Notes: generated from the letters alone by a model not told the origin. DNA of 64,000 nucleotides from Streptomyces sp. WM6378 (GCF_001279695.1 NZ_LGDD01000306.1:1-64000), one strand, 5' to 3'. Counted from the first letter of the stretch, positions 45,401 to 52,811 are shown. Numbers and translations are program-made.

Positions 45401-45521
45401 CGGCGTCGACGTCCCCCTGGACGCGTACTTCGAGGACCCGACCGTGCGGGGGATCGCGGTGGTCGTGGCCGAGCTCACCCGCCAGAATTGGTCACCTGTA
45501 CAGAAGATGAATCAGAGGTGA
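42405..45521 (+). CDS. NRPS, C-A-T, predicted glycine-activating
   Basis: A 1038-residue single module. The condensation domain (about 30-450) has HHLVFDG; adenylation (about 465-950) has YTSGSTGRPKG and NGKLDRR; the thiolation site reads LFDLGGHSITMT near 990. The pocket residues read DILQLGVI by eye, matching known glycine codes (DILQLG-type). It has no thioesterase, so its aminoacyl product must be passed to another enzyme. The N-terminal C domain could attach a fatty or branched acyl cap to glycine. The ATG at 42405 with AGGA upstream is preferred to an in-frame ATG at 42309. Transcribed away from the main operon, it may extend the product as I recall for rimosamides. Confidence 0.9.
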   Translation: MSAAPAESDPEPPSAPALRTRPHPASPRPASAAQSGIWFNERLDDCLTVHHLPFSVRFEGDLDVAALRRAVAATVRRHEALTSAVEDRAGAPFLVPAARLPELVVERHGPGAVRRHVVAPFDLARGPLCRLVLLSAGPREHRLLVVAHHLVFDGQSMGLLLADLAAFYRAEATGADAGVPELLPAEPPGAEEDRIAADLPLAQAYWACHPLADDELMLPGLDRPAHGVTEGESVEFRFPDELREGLGPVARRIGVTRFELIVASLHALLFRYGNRTPVTAIDLGTRTPEQQDRIGVYVNELPFSSAPEADATFEEFARAVRAGLRELYPVRDVPLGRVGVGVKPGVALAQVSMSYRRPEAVPHFRGLTARADWSPSSHTARNALRIEVADAPGELSVLLQCPKRDAWREAPRSIARHWLTLLTRVVADPDTALTHLPLLDADERERLLVEWNDTAAEQPGKTLPELFAEQVTRTPDAVAVVHADRRLSYAELDAAAERLAHRLRGRGIGPGDRVTVRAKRSERLVVALLGVLKSGAAYIPLDPEYPAQRLEFIAADSKAALELGDADLVACADTAISDAVSNTAPVNAGRRPRQAAPADLAYVIYTSGSTGRPKGVQIEHRSLTNLLLSLRDLLDARPADRWLALTSVSFDISGLELFLPLVTGATVVVAGQSQTRDGGALGELVARHGITHIQATPTGWAMLLDAGFDDTTVTALTGGEALPPALARRLRPMVGRLVNVYGPTETTIWSTADEVTEGEVAREPDRVAIGRPLANTRTYVLDAHLSPVPVGVAGDLYIAGTGLARGYLGRPDLDRERFLPDPFGPPGSRIYRTGDRARYRDDGRLEFLGRNDDQIKLRGYRIELGEIESRLLAVPGVDRAAAAVRDGRLVAYHVGGAEPGAVRRALAAELAAYMVPEVLVALDALPLTPNGKLDRRALPAPPDVPAPAAAVGDTPLEAVREVWCEVLRLPDVGDTEDLFDLGGHSITMTQISARLLDRLGVDVPLDAYFEDPTVRGIAVVVAELTRQNWSPVQKMNQR

Positions 45522-45635
45522 ATACCGCCGGGCATTGGCTTCGTCCGCAGGCGGCCGGACATGGATCGGCCATGAAACTCATCAATGGGTGGCTGGGGGT
45601 GGTCCTCCGGGTGAAGTGTGCGCGAGGATGGCGCC

Positions 45636-46109
45636 ATGACCGCGGCTCATCGCGCCATGGACCAATTGCAATCATGGCCGAACCTGGTAAGTGGCCCACC
45701 TCGCTGCGCAGTTGGGGAGGCTCTTTTCGCGGCGGAATACGAAGTGGTGCATTTCCATTCCGGATTCGCGGCCGACCTGCATCTCACCCACATGGCGATC
45801 GAGCGGCTGCGTCCCGAGCTGCGGCACAGCACGGCGATCCGGCTGAAGCCCGGGTCGGCGTGGGTGACCATACTGCTCGACTGCGACTCGGATGTGGACC
45901 TGCTGCTCACGCTGGTCAGCGTCGCCCTCAAGGCCCACACCGGCAGCCCGCCGCACCCCCTTCCCTCGCCGTGCACCTGGTACCGCCCCGCCGCCGTGCT
46001 CCAGCGGGTGCCGGAGCAGACCGTTCTGGAGCTCCCGGCCGCGGGCGTGTTCCCCGCGGCGAGGCGGGCGGTCGGCCGGTTCCTGCCGCATGGCCCCCGG
46101 GCCGTGTGA
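45636..46109 (+). CDS. Luciferase-domain (DUF5519-like) protein
   Basis: A 157-residue small protein with VVHFHSGFAADLHLTHMAIERLRPELR and STAIRLKPGSAWVTILLDC, which resembles the short luciferase-domain family seen across actinobacteria. That family takes its name from dinoflagellate-type luciferase and has no proven enzymatic role here. GAGG lies upstream of the ATG at 45636. It follows the glycine NRPS by 114 bases in the same direction; a link to the pathway cannot be shown. Confidence 0.62.
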   Translation: MTAAHRAMDQLQSWPNLVSGPPRCAVGEALFAAEYEVVHFHSGFAADLHLTHMAIERLRPELRHSTAIRLKPGSAWVTILLDCDSDVDLLLTLVSVALKAHTGSPPHPLPSPCTWYRPAAVLQRVPEQTVLELPAAGVFPAARRAVGRFLPHGPRAV

Positions 46110-46124
46110 GGACTGCCTGCAGTG

Positions 46125-46192
46125 GGGCCCGCCGACATGTGCGGGCCCACGAACATGTGCGGGCCCGCTATGTGCGGCGCAGCCATGTGCGG
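46125..46192. repeat. Hairpin plus short tandem repeat between convergent genes
   Basis: GGGCCCGC and GCGGGCCC (46125-46148) form an 8-base-pair stem with an 8-base loop, suitable as a terminator for the convergent genes. ATGTGCGG then recurs at 46137, 46155, 46170 and 46185. Two copies sit in the longer exact repeat ACATGTGCGGGCCC. Spacings of 18, 15 and 15 bases are all multiples of three. Confidence 0.55.
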
Positions 46193-46195
46193 GAA

Positions 46196-47248
46196 TCAAC
46201 GACCTTGCAGCGCCTTGACGTTGTCGCCGAACGTCCAGTTCTTCGAGCCGTCCCAGTTGATGGACCACGTCATCAGGCCCTTGAGCGCACCACTGTAGGT
46301 GTTCCAGGCTTGGGACACCTGGCTTGGTGTCATGTAGCCGCCACCGGCGCCTGGTTGGGCGGGCAGGCCCGGCACCTGCTTGTCGTACGGCACCTTGATC
46401 GTGGCGCCCTGGACGATGAGGCCCTTGTCGAGGCAGGTGGTCTGCGCGGTGAACCCGGCGACCGTACCGGCCTCGTACGAATCGCCGGAGCAGCCGTACA
46501 TGCTGCCGTTGTAGTACTGCATGTTGAGCCACCACAGCCGGCCGTTGTCCGCGTACTTCTTCACGACGGGCAGGTACGCGCCCCAGATCGAGCCGTATGT
46601 CACGCTGCCCCCGGTGACGTACGCCGTCTCCGGGGCCATCGTCAGGCCGAAGTTCGAGGGCATCTGGGCGAGCACACCGTCGATGATGCGGATGAGGTTG
46701 GCCTGCGAGGCGGACAGGGTGTTGATGTTCCCGCTGCCCACCAGGCCGGTCTCGATGTCGATGTCGATGCCGTCGAAGTTGTACTGCTTGAGGATCGGCA
46801 CGATGGTCGCCACGAACCGGTCGGCGACAGCGCTCGAACTGAGGTCGATGCCGGCCGCGGCCCCGCCGATGGACATGAGGATCGTCTGGCCGTCGGCCTT
46901 CGCCCGGCACATCTCGGCGGGCGTGGGCACCTTCACCGTCGAGTCCATGCCGTCCTCCCACAACACGGTGCCGTCCGAACGGATCACCGGGAAGGCGGCG
47001 TTGATGACGTTGTAGCCGTGGCCGCCGATACGGGAATCGGTCACCGGGATCCAACCCAGCGGCGGATGAACGCCGTTGGCCGCGCCGTCCCAGTTCTCCC
47101 AGTACCCCTGGAGCACCTTGCCCGAGGGTCTCGACTTGACCGCGCAGGTGTCGGCCCGAGGCGCGCTCGGCGCCGCGGCCACCGGGGCCTGCGCGGCGAG
47201 AGCCAGCACCAGTCCGGCTCCCAGCAGACGTAACGTACGACCGATCAT
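46196..47248 (-). CDS. Secreted family 18 chitinase
   Basis: A 350-residue secreted endo-type chitinase. A signal peptide (residues 1-26, LRLLGAGLVLALAAQAPVAAA) precedes a GH18 catalytic domain with the family motif FDGIDIDIE, Glu166 being the catalytic acid, plus SIGGAAAG and LTMAPETAYV. Downstream blocks (WWLNMQYYNGSMYGC, GLMTWSINWDG) fit single-domain Streptomyces chitinases. There is no carbohydrate-binding or fibronectin domain. AAGGAG precedes the ATG. The promoter carries chitinase-type repeats, indicating induction by chitin breakdown products. Confidence 0.93.
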   Translation of the reverse strand: MIGRTLRLLGAGLVLALAAQAPVAAAPSAPRADTCAVKSRPSGKVLQGYWENWDGAANGVHPPLGWIPVTDSRIGGHGYNVINAAFPVIRSDGTVLWEDGMDSTVKVPTPAEMCRAKADGQTILMSIGGAAAGIDLSSSAVADRFVATIVPILKQYNFDGIDIDIETGLVGSGNINTLSASQANLIRIIDGVLAQMPSNFGLTMAPETAYVTGGSVTYGSIWGAYLPVVKKYADNGRLWWLNMQYYNGSMYGCSGDSYEAGTVAGFTAQTTCLDKGLIVQGATIKVPYDKQVPGLPAQPGAGGGYMTPSQVSQAWNTYSGALKGLMTWSINWDGSKNWTFGDNVKALQGR

Positions 47249-47343
47249 GCTGTGCTCCTTGCCTCCGGGAGCGGCCGCGGTGGGGGCGCGGCGACTCCTG
47301 GACCGTGGGGGGACCTGAGGAGGTGCGAGGGGTGGCGACCCAC

Positions 47344-47372
47344 ACCGTAGATTGGTCCAGACCTGCCGTCAA
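47344..47372 (-). promoter_or_regulatory. Chitinase promoter with operator-like TGGTCCAGACCT
   Basis: On the gene strand TTGACG (47367-47372) and TACGGT (47344-47349) are 17 bases apart, a good vegetative promoter. The spacer holds AGGTCTGGACCA, the 12-base element known as a direct repeat in Streptomyces chitinase promoters and similar to the DasR binding consensus. Confidence 0.7.
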
Positions 47373-47404
47373 TCGCATCGGACGCACCAGATCCTGGACC
47401 TGTT

Positions 47405-47450
47405 GGACCATCAGATCAGAGAGGTGATGACGGGTCTGTCGGACCATCAG
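47405..47450. promoter_or_regulatory. Direct repeat GGACCATCAG upstream of chitinase promoter
   Basis: GGACCATCAG occurs at 47405-47414 and 47441-47450, 36 bases apart, upstream of the chitinase -35 box. GGTCTGTCGGACC surrounds the second copy. The spacing would place both on nearly the same DNA face, suggesting a regulator site. Confidence 0.45.
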
Positions 47451-47479
47451 GCGGCTTACGCACAGCGGGTGTTGGGGGG

Positions 47480-48166
47480 TTACGCCGACGCCCTCATCCA
47501 GTCGTAGGCACGCTCGGTGCTGAACTCCCCCTGGCCGCCCGGGAAGAGCAGGCTCGCCGTCGCGAACGCCGGGTCGTCGGCGCTCTGCGGCAGATAGGGG
47601 ACGGCGATGCAGCGCATCCCGGCGGCGTGCGCCGCTGCCGCTCCGGGCGGAGCGTCCTCCAGGATCACGCAGTCGGCGGGGGCCGCGCCGAGACGGCGGG
47701 CGGCCTCCAGGAAGACGTCGGGCTCGGGCTTCCCGTGCTCGACCTCTTCGGCCGACACGACGAGCTCCATGAAGGAATCGAGGCCGGTGCCCGCCAGGAT
47801 CGCGTCGATCGCCGAGCGCGAGGAACCCGAGGCCACCGCCATCCGTACGCCCTCCGCATGCAGCCGCTCCACGAACTTGCGCATCTCGGGGAAGACCTCG
47901 GTGGAGGCGCGCGCCAGCTCCAGATAGGCGGCGTTCTTCGCCGCCAGCATCTCCTCGATCGGCCCGGTCAGCGTGTGCTGCCGGTCCAGGATCTCCAGCG
48001 TCTCGCGGGTTCCGATGCCGATGAAGCGGGCGTGCTGCTCCCAGGTGAAGTCGGGCAGGCCGTAGCGCGCGAGCACCTGACGCGCGGCCTCGTAATAGTT
48101 CGGCTCGCTGTCCACGAGTGTGCCGTCGAGATCGAAGATGACCGAAGTGGTATGTGATGTGCGCAT
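47480..48166 (-). CDS. HAD superfamily phosphatase, beta-phosphoglucomutase-like
   Basis: A 228-residue HAD-IA hydrolase. Motif I is VIFDLDGTLVDSE (nucleophile Asp12, acid/base Asp14), motif II ASGSSRSAI, motif III lysine in EHGKPEPDVFLEAA and motif IV VILEDAPPGAAAAHAAG. The small helical cap after motif I is typical of phosphatases and mutases acting on sugar phosphates. An ATG at 48178 would add four residues. It stands alone; the substrate is not predictable. Confidence 0.88.
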   Translation of the reverse strand: MRTSHTTSVIFDLDGTLVDSEPNYYEAARQVLARYGLPDFTWEQHARFIGIGTRETLEILDRQHTLTGPIEEMLAAKNAAYLELARASTEVFPEMRKFVERLHAEGVRMAVASGSSRSAIDAILAGTGLDSFMELVVSAEEVEHGKPEPDVFLEAARRLGAAPADCVILEDAPPGAAAAHAAGMRCIAVPYLPQSADDPAFATASLLFPGGQGEFSTERAYDWMRASA

Positions 48167-48206
48167 GCGTCCCAGCATGCCAAGGGGTGGGGGCGTCGCG
48201 CGTCGG

Positions 48207-48683
48207 TCACTTCGCGGAGGCGCGCCCCACCGACTCGACCAGCGGCAGCAGCCGGTGCGCCACCCGCTCGCGCAGCGCCACTTCCGTACGCGTGCGGACG
48301 ACGCCGGGGAGTTGGATGAGGCGCTGGATGACGTCTTCGAGGTGGGCGTTGTCGCGGGCCGCGACCCGGGTCAGGAGATCGCCGCCGCCGGTGATCGAGA
48401 ACGCCTCGATGATCTCGGGCACGGCGGCGAGCGCGTCGCCGACCTCGTCCAGGTGGCCCTGGGTCACCTCGATGTGGACGAAGGCGAGCACCGGGTGGCC
48501 GAGGGCCGCGGGGGAGAGCGCGGGGCCGGTGCCGGTGATCACGCCGTCCCGCTCCATCCGGTCGAGGCGGGCCTGGAGCGTGCCGCGGGCGACGCCGAGG
48601 ATGCGCGCGTACTCGCGGATGCTGGTGCGCGGCTGCTCGATGAGCAACCGCAGGATCCGGGTGTCGAGTGTGTCCACCGTCAC
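48207..48683 (-). CDS. Lrp/AsnC family transcriptional regulator
   Basis: A 158-residue regulator. The helix-turn-helix reads DTLDTRILRLLIEQPRTSIR and YARILGVARGTLQARLDRM, followed by the ligand-binding RAM domain (FVHIEVTQGHLDEVGDALAA, EAFSITGGGDLLTRVAARD). The GTG at 48683 with GGGAG upstream is preferred to an upstream TTG start at 48713. It is divergent from the FUSC membrane protein gene, with an inverted repeat between them, so it may control that exporter in response to an amino or aromatic acid. Confidence 0.9.
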   Translation of the reverse strand: MTVDTLDTRILRLLIEQPRTSIREYARILGVARGTLQARLDRMERDGVITGTGPALSPAALGHPVLAFVHIEVTQGHLDEVGDALAAVPEIIEAFSITGGGDLLTRVAARDNAHLEDVIQRLIQLPGVVRTRTEVALRERVAHRLLPLVESVGRASAK

Positions 48684-48743
48684 GTCCCGATGGCTCCCTT
48701 CTGGTCCTGTCAACAGGGCATCGACTGTACCAATGGCGCAGTG

Positions 48744-48778
48744 ATCCGGAGCTCGGTTGAGCCAGTGTCACTCCGGAT
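48744..48778. promoter_or_regulatory. Inverted repeat in Lrp/FUSC divergent region
   Basis: ATCCGGAG and CTCCGGAT are perfect inverted 8-base arms separated by 19 bases, about two helical turns centre to centre. Position between the regulator and the FUSC gene suggests an operator. Confidence 0.45.
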
Positions 48779-48910
48779 GTTTTCCTCTGGGGTAGATGGC
48801 GCCGCGCAGCGCGCGGGACGGTGACGATGCCGGTCCTGGCCCAGCGGCGCCTTTGTCATGCCTGAAGCGAATGTTCGCGTAGTTCACGTAAAGGGGGCGC
48901 GGCAATCGCC

Positions 48911-50425
48911 GTGAAGAGGATGTTTGTGGCTCCGGACCCGGGGCTTTTGCGACTGCGTGTTTCGCTGCGAGCCGTTGTCGGCGTGAGCCTGTCGGTGACC
49001 GCCGCGGAACTCTGCGGGCTCCCCCTGCCCGCGTCGATCACCGCGGGCCTAGCCTCGCTGCTCGCCCTGTTCACGGTCGGCGACGCCACCGTCCGCGCCC
49101 AGGCGACCACCACCGCGCTGCTCCCCGCCGTCGGTTTTCCTGTGCTCGCCCTGGCGGCCGCGCTGCACGGCACCCCGCTGCCGCGCGACGCCTGCTGGCT
49201 CGCGGTGATCTTCGCAGGGGTGTACGCCCGGCGCTGGGGCCCGCGCGGCCAGGCGCTCGGGATCTTCGCCTTCATGATGTTCTTCACGACCCAGTTCCTG
49301 CACGCGGTTCCCTCTCAACTACCCGAACTCTACGGGGCAGTTGCACTCGCGATCGCGGCCTCGGCGGGCGTCAGGTTCGGGGTGTGGTGCATCGAGCGGC
49401 GCACCGCCCCGCCCGCCGCCCCGGCTGCGCTCACCGGTCGCGGACTCGCCCGCCCCACCACCCGCCAGGCCTTCCAGGCGACGGTGGCCTGCGCCATCGC
49501 GCTCGGCGTGGGCCAGGTGCTCTCCGAGGCCCGCTGGTACTGGGCCGTCGGCGCCGCCTGGTGGATCTTCGTGAACACCGCGTCGCGTGGCGAGACCCTG
49601 GTACGCGGCTTCCGCCGGGTGCTCGGCACGGTCACCGGCATCGCCGCCGGGCTGCTCATCGCGATCCCGCTGCACGGAGCCCCGGCCCCCACCGCGGTGC
49701 TGGTCGCGGTGTGCGTCTTCGGCATCTTCTACACGGCCGCGCCCAGCTACAGCTGGATGATGTTCTTCGTCACCGTCATGGCGGGCCTGCTCTACGGCCT
49801 GCTCGGCGTGCTGCACCCCGGGCTGCTCGTGCTCCGCGTCCAGGAGACGGCGGTGGGCGCCCTTGGCGCGGTCGTCGGCGTCGCCCTGGTCCTGCCGGTC
49901 AGCACGCACGCCGCCACCGACGCGTGGATCCAGCGGGCCCTGCACTGCGTACACCGCTGCACCGCGGCGGCCGCGCACCGGCTCGCCGGGGACGAGAGCG
50001 CCGACCCCGCGCCCCGCGCCGCCGAACTGGAGATCCTGCTCGGCCGCGTACGCCTCTCGCTGGCCCCGCTCGTCCACCCCCTGAGCCCGCTGCGCGCCCG
50101 CAGGGCCCGCGCCCACCAGGTCCTCGTCCTGCTCGACGACTGTGCCCGCGAGGTGCGGGGCCTCGCCGCGGTGGCCGCCGACCCGGCCGCCTCCCACGAC
50201 GCCCGCCTCACCGCGGCGTGCCAGCGCGTGGAAGCGGCGGTGGCGACCCTGGTCTCCCCGTCGCCGGACCCGTCCCCGTGGACCGCCCTCACCGCGCTCC
50301 CGGCCCCCCACCACCACCCGGGCGCGGAAGCCGCCCTCACCCACCTGCACGGCTTGGAGCGGGCCCTGGGAGAGCTGGCCGCACCACTGCGGTCCTCGCC
50401 TCGGGCGGCCTTGGCGGTGGCCTGA
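48911..50425 (+). CDS. FUSC family membrane protein (aromatic acid exporter-like)
   Basis: A 504-residue membrane protein with two sets of membrane helices (residues about 18-150 and 185-335, for example LLIAIPLHGA, AVLVAVCVFGIFYTAAPSYS and FFVTVMAGLLYGLLGVL) and a soluble helical C-terminal region. The repeat layout is that of the FUSC/AaeB group, which exports small aromatic acids in some bacteria. Start taken at the GTG at 48911; an ATG nine bases later is possible. Divergent from the Lrp/AsnC gene, which may regulate it. Confidence 0.8.
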   Translation: MKRMFVAPDPGLLRLRVSLRAVVGVSLSVTAAELCGLPLPASITAGLASLLALFTVGDATVRAQATTTALLPAVGFPVLALAAALHGTPLPRDACWLAVIFAGVYARRWGPRGQALGIFAFMMFFTTQFLHAVPSQLPELYGAVALAIAASAGVRFGVWCIERRTAPPAAPAALTGRGLARPTTRQAFQATVACAIALGVGQVLSEARWYWAVGAAWWIFVNTASRGETLVRGFRRVLGTVTGIAAGLLIAIPLHGAPAPTAVLVAVCVFGIFYTAAPSYSWMMFFVTVMAGLLYGLLGVLHPGLLVLRVQETAVGALGAVVGVALVLPVSTHAATDAWIQRALHCVHRCTAAAAHRLAGDESADPAPRAAELEILLGRVRLSLAPLVHPLSPLRARRARAHQVLVLLDDCAREVRGLAAVAADPAASHDARLTAACQRVEAAVATLVSPSPDPSPWTALTALPAPHHHPGAEAALTHLHGLERALGELAAPLRSSPRAALAVA

Positions 50426-50433
50426 GCCGGGCC

Positions 50434-50462
50434 GGCCCCGTCACCGAGTGGATGGCGGGGCC
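50434..50462. terminator. Weak hairpin between convergent genes
   Basis: GGCCCCG and CGGGGCC pair across a 15-base loop between the ends of the FUSC and XRE genes. The long loop makes terminator function uncertain. Confidence 0.3.
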
Positions 50463-50465
50463 GCG

Positions 50466-51227
50466 TCAGGCCCGGCGCTCCCCGACCGGTACGCCCCTGC
50501 TCCAGAGCTCCTCGGCGTGCTCCGCGAACCGGTCGAACATGCCGCCGTCGCCATGGCGCCGCAGGTGCATCAAGGGCGAATCGTGGCCGACCAGCCTCGC
50601 GAGGTGCGGGGTGACCAGCGCGTCGTGGTCGAACCGGAACACGGACAGCGACACATGGTTGATGGCATCCAGAGCGGCGCTGAAGCGAGCCTCCAGCCCT
50701 TCCACGGCGAGACGGTCCAGGTGCTCCAGCGTGATCCGGATCCGGGTGGACACGCTCAGGGCCACGTCCTCGACGGCCTCCCGCTGCCGTGTCACCTCGC
50801 CTCCGGGGTCGCCCAGCAGGAACCGCACCCGGCACCCTGACTTCACCTTCCGGCGAAGCGTCTCGGGGAACGCCGGGACCTGCGTGAAGAAGAAGTAGTT
50901 CGTGTACCCCGCGAGGAACAGCTCTTCCTCGGCCCCTTCCACCAGCTCGGCCCACACGGTGGACGGGCAGGCGGAGCGATACGGGTACGAGTGCACGAGC
51001 TCGCGGTCGTTGCCCGTCTTGATCCGGTCCTTCACGGCTTGCGGCCACACCATCTCTTCATCCACTCCCAGCGCCCGGCAGGCATCGGCCCTGTTCCTCG
51101 CGTGCGGTGTCAACTCGGCGTCACCGAGCCATCGTTCCACCTGCTTCGCCGACACCCCCACCAGGTTGGCCAGCCTGCGGGGGGTCATGCCCGCGTCGTC
51201 CAGGGCTGAGCGCAGTCCCATATTCAC
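50466..51227 (-). CDS. XRE family regulator with C-terminal DUF5919 domain
   Basis: A 253-residue protein. Residues 5-55 form a helix-turn-helix (LRSALDDAGMTPRRLANLVG, VSAKQVERWLGD). The rest matches the DUF5919 domain often fused to XRE domains in Streptomyces (ELVEGAEEELFLAGYTNYFF, VRFLLGDPGGEVTRQREAVE and SVFRFDHDALVTPHLARLVG), which resembles a phospholipase-D-like fold with no obvious catalytic HKD. The GTG at 51227 or the ATG two codons later, which has AGGTG upstream, may start translation. Divergent from a 73-residue protein gene. Confidence 0.82.
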   Translation of the reverse strand: MNMGLRSALDDAGMTPRRLANLVGVSAKQVERWLGDAELTPHARNRADACRALGVDEEMVWPQAVKDRIKTGNDRELVHSYPYRSACPSTVWAELVEGAEEELFLAGYTNYFFFTQVPAFPETLRRKVKSGCRVRFLLGDPGGEVTRQREAVEDVALSVSTRIRITLEHLDRLAVEGLEARFSAALDAINHVSLSVFRFDHDALVTPHLARLVGHDSPLMHLRRHGDGGMFDRFAEHAEELWSRGVPVGERRA

Positions 51228-51382
51228 CTGTCAACCCCCTTGGTGCAGACGTTTGGGCCTTCTCCGAAGCTACCGCCGAGGTGTCCCAACTGGTGTTGGT
51301 TCGGGGAGAGATACGTCCGAGAGGGCGAGCGACGATCTCCTAGCCGCCTACAGCGGGCCGGCCCGATCCAAGGGAGCAACCC

Positions 51383-51604
51383 ATGTATGCCAGCCATCCG
51401 CCGGGCAACGGCGACTACGAGATGCCGCCCTCGGCCCCGCCGATCCACGGAGTGCAAGGGTGCGGACCGTGCTCCCTCCTCCTCGCCGAGCTTCGCCACG
51501 CGGTGCAGGGCGGCAATGCCTCGGCCGAGGTGGACGCGCGGGTGAAGATCAGGCGTCACATGCGCCAAGTGCACGGCACGGAGATCCCGTTCTTCGCGGG
51601 CTGA
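51383..51604 (+). CDS. Small CGPC-containing protein divergent from XRE gene
   Basis: A 73-residue soluble protein with a proline-rich N terminus, then GVQGCGPCSLLLAELRHAVQ and a basic helical end. The CGPC pair recalls thioredoxin-like active sites, but the rest is too short for that fold. AGGGAG lies upstream of the ATG. The divergent placement against an XRE-DUF5919 gene suggests a regulator and partner pair. Family not recognised. Confidence 0.6.
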   Translation: MYASHPPGNGDYEMPPSAPPIHGVQGCGPCSLLLAELRHAVQGGNASAEVDARVKIRRHMRQVHGTEIPFFAG

Positions 51605-51624
51605 GCGGCCGAGCACAACTCCCA

Positions 51625-51639
51625 GCTGGTCTAGACCCC
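51625..51639. promoter_or_regulatory. DasR-like site (TGGTCTAGACC) upstream of lactonase gene
   Basis: TGGTCTAGACC is the perfect core of the DasR responsive-element consensus, which controls N-acetylglucosamine and chitin genes in Streptomyces. It lies about 85 bases before the lactonase start, at a promoter-like distance. Confidence 0.6.
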
Positions 51640-51721
51640 CCCTGCTACCGTCGCCGGAGCACAGCGGTGTGCGGGCCGGGTCCCGGAGTGCGGGGCGGTC
51701 ACGGTGGAGAGGGGCTGCAGG

Positions 51722-52765
51722 GTGGGCACGGACAGGGTCGCGCGGGCATTCATCGGGTCGTTCACCACGGCGGGCGGGCACGGGGTGACCGCGGTCGCCG
51801 TGGACGAGGCAACCGGGGCGCTCACCCCGCTCGGGTCCACGGACGCCCTCGCCAATCCTTCGTTCATGGTGCCCTCCGTGGACGGAGCCCTCCTGTACGC
51901 CGTGGGGGAGAACGCCGTCGGGACGGCCGCCGCCTTCGATGTCGGCGAAGACGTTCCCCTGCTCCTCGGCGAGCCCGTGCCCGTACGCGGCGCCGGGCCC
52001 ACCCATCTCGCCCTCGCCGCCGGGCATCTCGTCACCGCCAACTACGACTCCGGCAGCGTCACCGCGCTCCCGGTCCGTCCCGACGGCAGCCCGGGCCCGG
52101 CCGCGTCCGTGCTCGCGCACCACGGCTCCGGCCCGCACCCCGACCGCCAGCAGGGGCCGCACGCCCACCAGGTGCTGGCCGATCCGAGCGGCCGCTGGGT
52201 CGTGAGCGTCGACCTCGGCACCGACTCCGTACGCGTCTGTGCGCTCGACCCAGGGACCGGCGCCCTGCGGCTGCACGCCGAGACCGCGCTGCGGCCCGGA
52301 ACCGGTCCCCGCCACCTCGCCTTCCACCCCGGTGGCCGCCACGCGTACGTCCTCAACGAGCTCGTGCCGACGCTCACCGTGTGCCGCTGGGACGCGGAGG
52401 GCGGCAGCCTCGAAGCCCTCCACGAGGTGCCCGTCGTCGAGGACGGCGTGAGTACGGCGACGTACCCCTCGGAGGTCGTCGTCGCGCACGACGGGCGCTT
52501 CGTCTGGGCGGCCAACCGCGGGCACGACTCGATCGCCGTTCTCGCGCTGGACGCGACGGGCGAGCAGGCCCGCCTCGTCACCACCGTGGACTGCGGCGGG
52601 CGCTGGCCGCGCGATCTCACCCTGGACCCGTCCGGGCGCCGCCTGTACGCCGCCAACGAGCGCTCTGGCGACGTGACCTGGTTCGACATCGACCCGGCCA
52701 CCGGCATCCCCGCCCGGGCCGGTTCCATCGAGGCGCCCGCCGCCTCGTGCGTCGTCTTCCGCTGA
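51722..52765 (+). CDS. Lactonase family beta-propeller protein
   Basis: A 347-residue seven-bladed propeller of the 6-phosphogluconolactonase-like (YbhE) lactonase family. Characteristic blocks are VARAFIGSFTTAGGHGV, GPHAHQVLADPSGRWVVSVD, GPRHLAFHPGGRHAYVLNEL and WPRDLTLDPSGRRLYAANER. It likely hydrolyses a sugar lactone or acts as a related carbohydrate enzyme in the cytoplasm; no signal peptide is seen. The GTG at 51722 with GAGAGG upstream is preferred over a GTG 18 bases earlier. A DasR-like site is upstream, and a perfect palindrome terminator follows. Confidence 0.85.
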   Translation: MGTDRVARAFIGSFTTAGGHGVTAVAVDEATGALTPLGSTDALANPSFMVPSVDGALLYAVGENAVGTAAAFDVGEDVPLLLGEPVPVRGAGPTHLALAAGHLVTANYDSGSVTALPVRPDGSPGPAASVLAHHGSGPHPDRQQGPHAHQVLADPSGRWVVSVDLGTDSVRVCALDPGTGALRLHAETALRPGTGPRHLAFHPGGRHAYVLNELVPTLTVCRWDAEGGSLEALHEVPVVEDGVSTATYPSEVVVAHDGRFVWAANRGHDSIAVLALDATGEQARLVTTVDCGGRWPRDLTLDPSGRRLYAANERSGDVTWFDIDPATGIPARAGSIEAPAASCVVFR

Positions 52766-52777
52766 CCGGTGACGCGA

Positions 52778-52811
52778 CGGGGCCCGCACCGGACGTCCGG
52801 TGCGGGCCCCG
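52778..52811. terminator. Perfect 34-bp palindrome between convergent genes
   Basis: A gap-free inverted repeat (CGGGGCCCGCACCGGAC and its exact complement) lies 13 bases after the lactonase stop and 22 bases before the end of the convergent chelatase gene. It is a strong candidate bidirectional terminator. Confidence 0.8.

Noticed and set aside
46135..46192. Possible CRISPR array from the ATGTGCGG repeats
   Set aside because: Repeats are 8-14 bases with 1-10 base gaps, far too short for repeats and spacers, and no cas gene is present.
45672..47447. 591-codon frame on the minus strand covering the luciferase-domain gene and chitinase
   Set aside because: It is out of frame with the chitinase and contains low-complexity His/Pro/Gly sequence created by the local repeats.
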